From: Acanthornis magna
Lineage: Eukaryota > Chordata > Aves > Passeriformes > Acanthizidae
Direction of reading: 5' to 3'
Length of the DNA stretch: 64,000 nt
Assembly: GCA_036785705.1 (NCBI GenBank)
Contig: JAWUZG010000013.1
Span: 20,059,001-20,123,000, forward strand
Shown: positions 60,331 through 64,000 of the stretch, piece by piece
How the letters are laid out: each line of letters starts with the position of its first letter
Position numbering within the stretch: position 1 is the first letter of the stretch
Notes under the pieces: generated by a model
Seen by the model: only the letters and a program-made list of their open reading frames with translations
Databases searched by the model: none
What the model was told of the DNA's origin: nothing
Program-made: the position numbers and the translations under genes

Positions 60331-61160
60331 TAGCATCTGTCAGAAGCTCAAAGCTACATTGTTATAGTTGAAAATCTCCCCAGAGGTGAAAAAAAGTATA
60401 TCTGACTTATTCCAGATTAGTTGGAATATTTTCTTTCTGTTTGCCAACTTGTAAGTAATGATTGAGCCGCCGCATAGGTGCACTCGGGTAGCACTAGGGG
60501 TCAGACAGAAACAGCCAAACACCAGGAATCCAAATCCACTGGCCAGAGAGGGGACTGCAGCCACCCACCTCTGCCACCGCTGGGGACTCGCCACTGCTGT
60601 GCCCAGGTCTGGGGTGGTGGCTGTAGGACACTACTCAATGCCTTGGAAGGAGCTGCAGCCTGTGGCTCACCACCAGCAGCTCAAGCCCAACAGCACCAAG
60701 CGGGAAATTTTTGGTGTTGGGTGAATGGGGTACATGGAAAAAATAACTCAGATTTAGAGATCTGGCCACAAGTGACCTCACAGATGGTCAAGACTGGATT
60801 TGTTGGAGTGAAGAAGGGCTGGACCTTGAGACTCCCTTGATTCATCCCCCAGCAGCTCCTCTGTCTCTGTCCTACTGCACTGTCCATGCCCTTCTCCCGG
60901 GAACAGCCTGAAGGGGAACACTCTGTGCAGGAGGTCTCCTATCAGAGATCACGGTGTGCTTTGCAAACATCAGCCAAACAGAGCCAGGACAGAGGAACTC
61001 TTGTATCCATTTAACTGATGGATCTGAGCAAGGAGAGAGAGGAAATCATTTGCCCAAAGACATGATGGTGTGGACAGATGGAATAAAGGGGAGCATAAAA
61101 TTCTAGCAGGACCCCAGCCCTTATTCTCATGGGAATTAAGGTCATTTCCAGCTCCTCCTA
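60331..61160. other. Noncoding sequence
   Basis: Unique DNA, GC-richer at 60,530-60,720. The 120-residue plus-strand frame at 60,478-60,840 has no domain. Confidence 0.45.
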
Positions 61161-61222
61161 TTTCACAGAATCACAGGATGGTTTGGGTTAGAAGTGACCT
61201 TAAAGACCATCTTGTTCAACAC
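61161..61222 (-). mobile_element. CR1 LINE terminal fragment, minus orientation
   Basis: 'ATTTCACAGAATCACAGGAT', 'GGTTTGGGTTAGAAGTGACC' and 'TTAAAGACCATCTTGTTCAA' are the CR1 terminus in opposite sense, truncated after about 60 bases. Confidence 0.93.
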
Positions 61223-61680
61223 AATTCTGTTTTTTGCAGTGGTTTATGAGATAGGTAGGTGGGAAGAAACAAAAGACAAGTTCATGTATGACCTTCCCTA
61301 AACCCAAATCTGCAGTGATGAAGTGTTTCTGCATTTACTCACTCTTCCATCCCAAGCTTCTATGCATTTAATAGAAATAATAATTTGGAAAATGATACTT
61401 AAGAACTAGTAATTACAGTACATCAAATATTTATGATTTGCAACCAACCTGAAAATGTTCTTATCTATACAGCAAAGTGTGATCTCTTCCAGTGAAGACA
61501 CAAATTATCTTTCTTAAAGATGCAATGGGCTTCACGTATCAGCAGGTTCCTTGAGAGGGTCCAGTTGCACCCACAATTTGGGGTTTAACTACTCTGTTGC
61601 AGCTGAAACAACTGATGCCCATTAGATAGGAGTGACAAGTCTCACTTGGCCATGGCAGTTGAGTGGCTCTGCCAAGTCCT
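61223..61680. other. Noncoding sequence
   Basis: A short unique gap between two same-orientation CR1 tails. AT-rich, nothing recognised. Confidence 0.5.
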
Positions 61681-61775
61681 CGAATCACAGAATCACAGGG
61701 CTGGAATAGACCTTTAAAGGTCATCTAGTCCAACATCCCTGCATTGAGCAGGGATATCTTCACAGAAATGTGGAA
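61681..61775 (-). mobile_element. CR1 LINE fragment, minus orientation
   Basis: 'GAATCACAGAATCACAGGGC', 'TGGAATAGACCTTTAAAGGT', 'CATCTAGTCCAACATCCCTG' and 'GAGCAGGGATATCTTCACA' follow the CR1 3' end complement. Confidence 0.93.
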
Positions 61776-63062
61776 TGCCTCAGGAGTCAGGTGTTCCTGC
61801 CACTGTTGAGTCAGAGGAACTGTGAAAATCTGGGAAGATTTAGACCTTGAACAAGGTTGGGATTTGTGCCCAGGCCCTTTGAACAGAAGTGGGGCAGTTT
61901 GGTTTGGAACAGGAATGGATCTCCACCAAGAGGGCTGGATAAGGTCCCTGTGGCTGGTGGTTTTCCCTTCCCACGTGTGCAAAAGGACGAGGCCTCCTGC
62001 ACAGTGAGGACAGCATGGAAAAAAGTGGGAAGCAAACTCCTCTGTGTTTGTGGACACAGAGCCCAAGGTGGCTCCCCACAGGCATGTCCTGCTCTCCAGG
62101 GAGGGATGCTCACCACCCATACAGGTGATCCAGCATCTCTTTAAACCCAAGTGGGATTTTAAACACAACCCGTCCTGGCCTTCTGCCCTCTCCCCTCAGG
62201 CTCCTGATAGATCTGACCTTCAGAGACCTTGGGTTGTGGGGCAGAAGGAACCTGTGAGTTGCTGTTGACCCCTTGGCCCCCGCGAACCCATCAAAGCTCA
62301 CTGGGCCAGACTCTCATTTATTCAACTTCCTTCCTCCAAAGGAACTTACAATTTAATCAGAACTTCTTAATAGTACATGAATTCTAAATTGCAGTCATTT
62401 GTTGCCACTAGCCGCAGGCTTTTCTGTCTGTTAGAAATATCTATGTTATTTCTTTCTTTTAGAGTTTACGTAAATAAAATAGAATAAACTTTTACAAATA
62501 ATGTTTGCCACTTAATGATCTCAGCCCAAGTATCTATCTGAGGAAATAGAAATCCTTCCTTACAATTCATCTTAAGGATGTAGTTTCAGTTTCTTATAAA
62601 GTAATAATGAATGTACTACAGATAATGTTCCAATAGTGCAAATGAGAGGAGCATATAATCAAAATGATAATAGCGGGTATTGTATGGCTGGTATAATAAA
62701 ATCTATCCCACTATGAAAATCATATCTCAAGGCAACGTTCTGTCTGATTTTTGTAATAATTGTACAAGAGAGAGCAGGGCACCAGGCAGCCAGAGAAACA
62801 AAGGTGCCGCGGTGGTTCGTTAACCAGGCGTGCCCCGACAGCCCATCCTGCCCGGTCAAGGGTCTCTGCTGGGCTTTGAGAGAGGAATCAACCGTTCAAA
62901 ATGGAATAAAAATCCATACTGGAGCCAGTCCACACCTCCAGCGCAGTCAGGATGCAGATTAAGGCAGACAAAGGGCACAGTTGTGTGGTTAACAGCTCCC
63001 TGCTTGCACAGCCCCTTGGGTGGAGGAGATGGGCTTTCCTCTGGCAGAGCCAGTGAGTCCTC
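61776..63062. other. Noncoding sequence
   Basis: GC-moderate to about 62,300, then AT-rich with conserved-element texture at 62,330-62,720. The 147-residue minus-strand frame at 61,725-62,168 starts within the antisense CR1 and lacks a domain. Confidence 0.45.
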
Positions 63063-63165
63063 AGAGTCACAGGATCATGGAATGGTTTGGGTTGGCAGGG
63101 GACTTAAAGACCGGCTGGGTCCAACCCCATGCCATGGGTACTGACACCTCCCACCGGAAGCCTTG
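63063..63165 (-). mobile_element. CR1 LINE fragment, minus orientation
   Basis: 'GAGTCACAGGATCATGGAAT', 'GGTTTGGGTTGGCAGGGGAC', 'TTAAAGACC' and 'CCATGCCATGGGTACTGACA' are a diverged CR1 3' end complement. Confidence 0.9.
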
Positions 63166-64000
63166 TAAAGCTCTGTGTGGGTCTTGTTTTTTCACGACAG
63201 CCAGACTTTTCCAAGTGATCTTCACTGTGGCTGTTCCCCAGTTTGAGGTTTCTCTCCACGCAGGTGAACCTTGCGTTCCTCGCTCGTTTATTTAATTTCA
63301 ATCTGCTGTGCAGCACTCAGGGAATGGTGCCTGTGTTTCTGACTGTTTGGGGCCCATTAGAAACATTTGTGTACATCCATAATTACTGAATTTTAAACCA
63401 CAAACGACTGCCTTTGGGGCCAAGAGGCACAGCAGATACAATCTGTCATGTCAACTCTCATTCACTTCATGCTTATGTTTTTTCTTATAGAAAATGGCCA
63501 TGCCAAAACTACTCTCACGGTACCAACAGCATCAAAGCTTCCTCCTTAGCCAGCAGGACCAATTCAACAGAAGAGGCAATGCTCTGGGTGAAATGACTGG
63601 CGACAGACCTTTTTTCCCCCTAGTCTAGCTTTTCATTATTTGTCATCATCTTTGGTGCCTTATGCATTTTGCATGGGTCCTGCCCCAGGTATCCCAGTGT
63701 GCTCCTTCATGGTTGCTGTGATCCCAGTGGAAATGGGCACCAGGGCAGAGTTGATCCCCAGCAGGGTGTGGGAGATACCACACGGAGGGCATCACGTGGC
63801 TGTCAGATTCCAGCAGCCTGAAGTTATTTGCAAGATTAGGATCTTAATCTGGAAAGTGGATCCAATCTAGCCTTCCGTATTACTGCCATCCGTGGCTGCA
63901 ATGGGGTTTGTGTTTGGGTTTAAGTGTCGCGGATTAGTCGAGTGACACGTCCATGTATTTACATGTGTGTGCCCTTAAGTGAGGAATCATTTTCATTCAG
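63166..64000. other. Noncoding sequence to the window end
   Basis: Unique DNA with no gene, RNA or repeat recognised. The frames present are under 80 residues. Confidence 0.5.

Overview
The window looks like bird nuclear DNA. Twenty fragments on both strands carry the 3' end signature of CR1 non-LTR retrotransposons, the dominant avian interspersed repeat: short (CA)CAGAATCA-type termini, then 'TTGGAAGGGACCTTAAAGATCAT' and 'CATGGGCAGGGACACCTTCCA' style blocks or their complements. The species is not resolvable by eye. No prokaryotic gene organisation, tRNA, rRNA, CRISPR array or intact mobile element was seen, and no reading frame has a recognisable protein domain. The longest open frames are artefacts of GC-rich low complexity (35.9-37.2 kb) or of tandem repeats whose period is a multiple of three (46.7-47.2 kb).

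Layout. 1-34 kb is AT-rich noncoding DNA with scattered CR1 fragments, a small CpG-rich patch at about 4.9-5.2 kb, a four-copy 124-bp tandem repeat at 17.15-17.64 kb, and several AT-rich blocks (about 4.6-4.9, 6.6-7.0 and 9.05-10.0 kb) that resemble vertebrate conserved noncoding elements. 34.9-36.93 kb is a large, strong CpG island, the only clear promoter in the window. It is flanked on both sides by unique, enhancer-like sequence (33.8-34.7 and 36.93-37.24 kb). 37-64 kb is again noncoding, with a six-copy 66-bp tandem repeat (46.75-47.14 kb), a five-copy 20-bp tandem repeat (47.59-47.69 kb), an unusually pyrimidine-rich stretch ending in an ancient LINE/SINE-like tail (53.1-53.9 kb), a candidate noncoding exon (54.1 kb) and more CR1 pieces.

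Reading. The best interpretation is the promoter and surroundings of a developmental or transcription-regulator type gene: one large CpG island in a repeat-poor neighbourhood with candidate distal enhancers and no nearby coding exon. A strong splice donor on the minus strand (junction 35,675/35,674) inside the island suggests a noncoding first exon transcribed leftwards, with coding exons beyond the window. Opposite strand skew on the two sides of a compact core (36,227-36,356) suggests divergent transcription. I could not name the gene. The most distinctive oddities are the 66-bp array, in which every unit has a CACCTG/CAGGTG inverted pair and a near-perfect minus-strand splice donor, and the alternating A-B-A-B structure of the 124-bp array.
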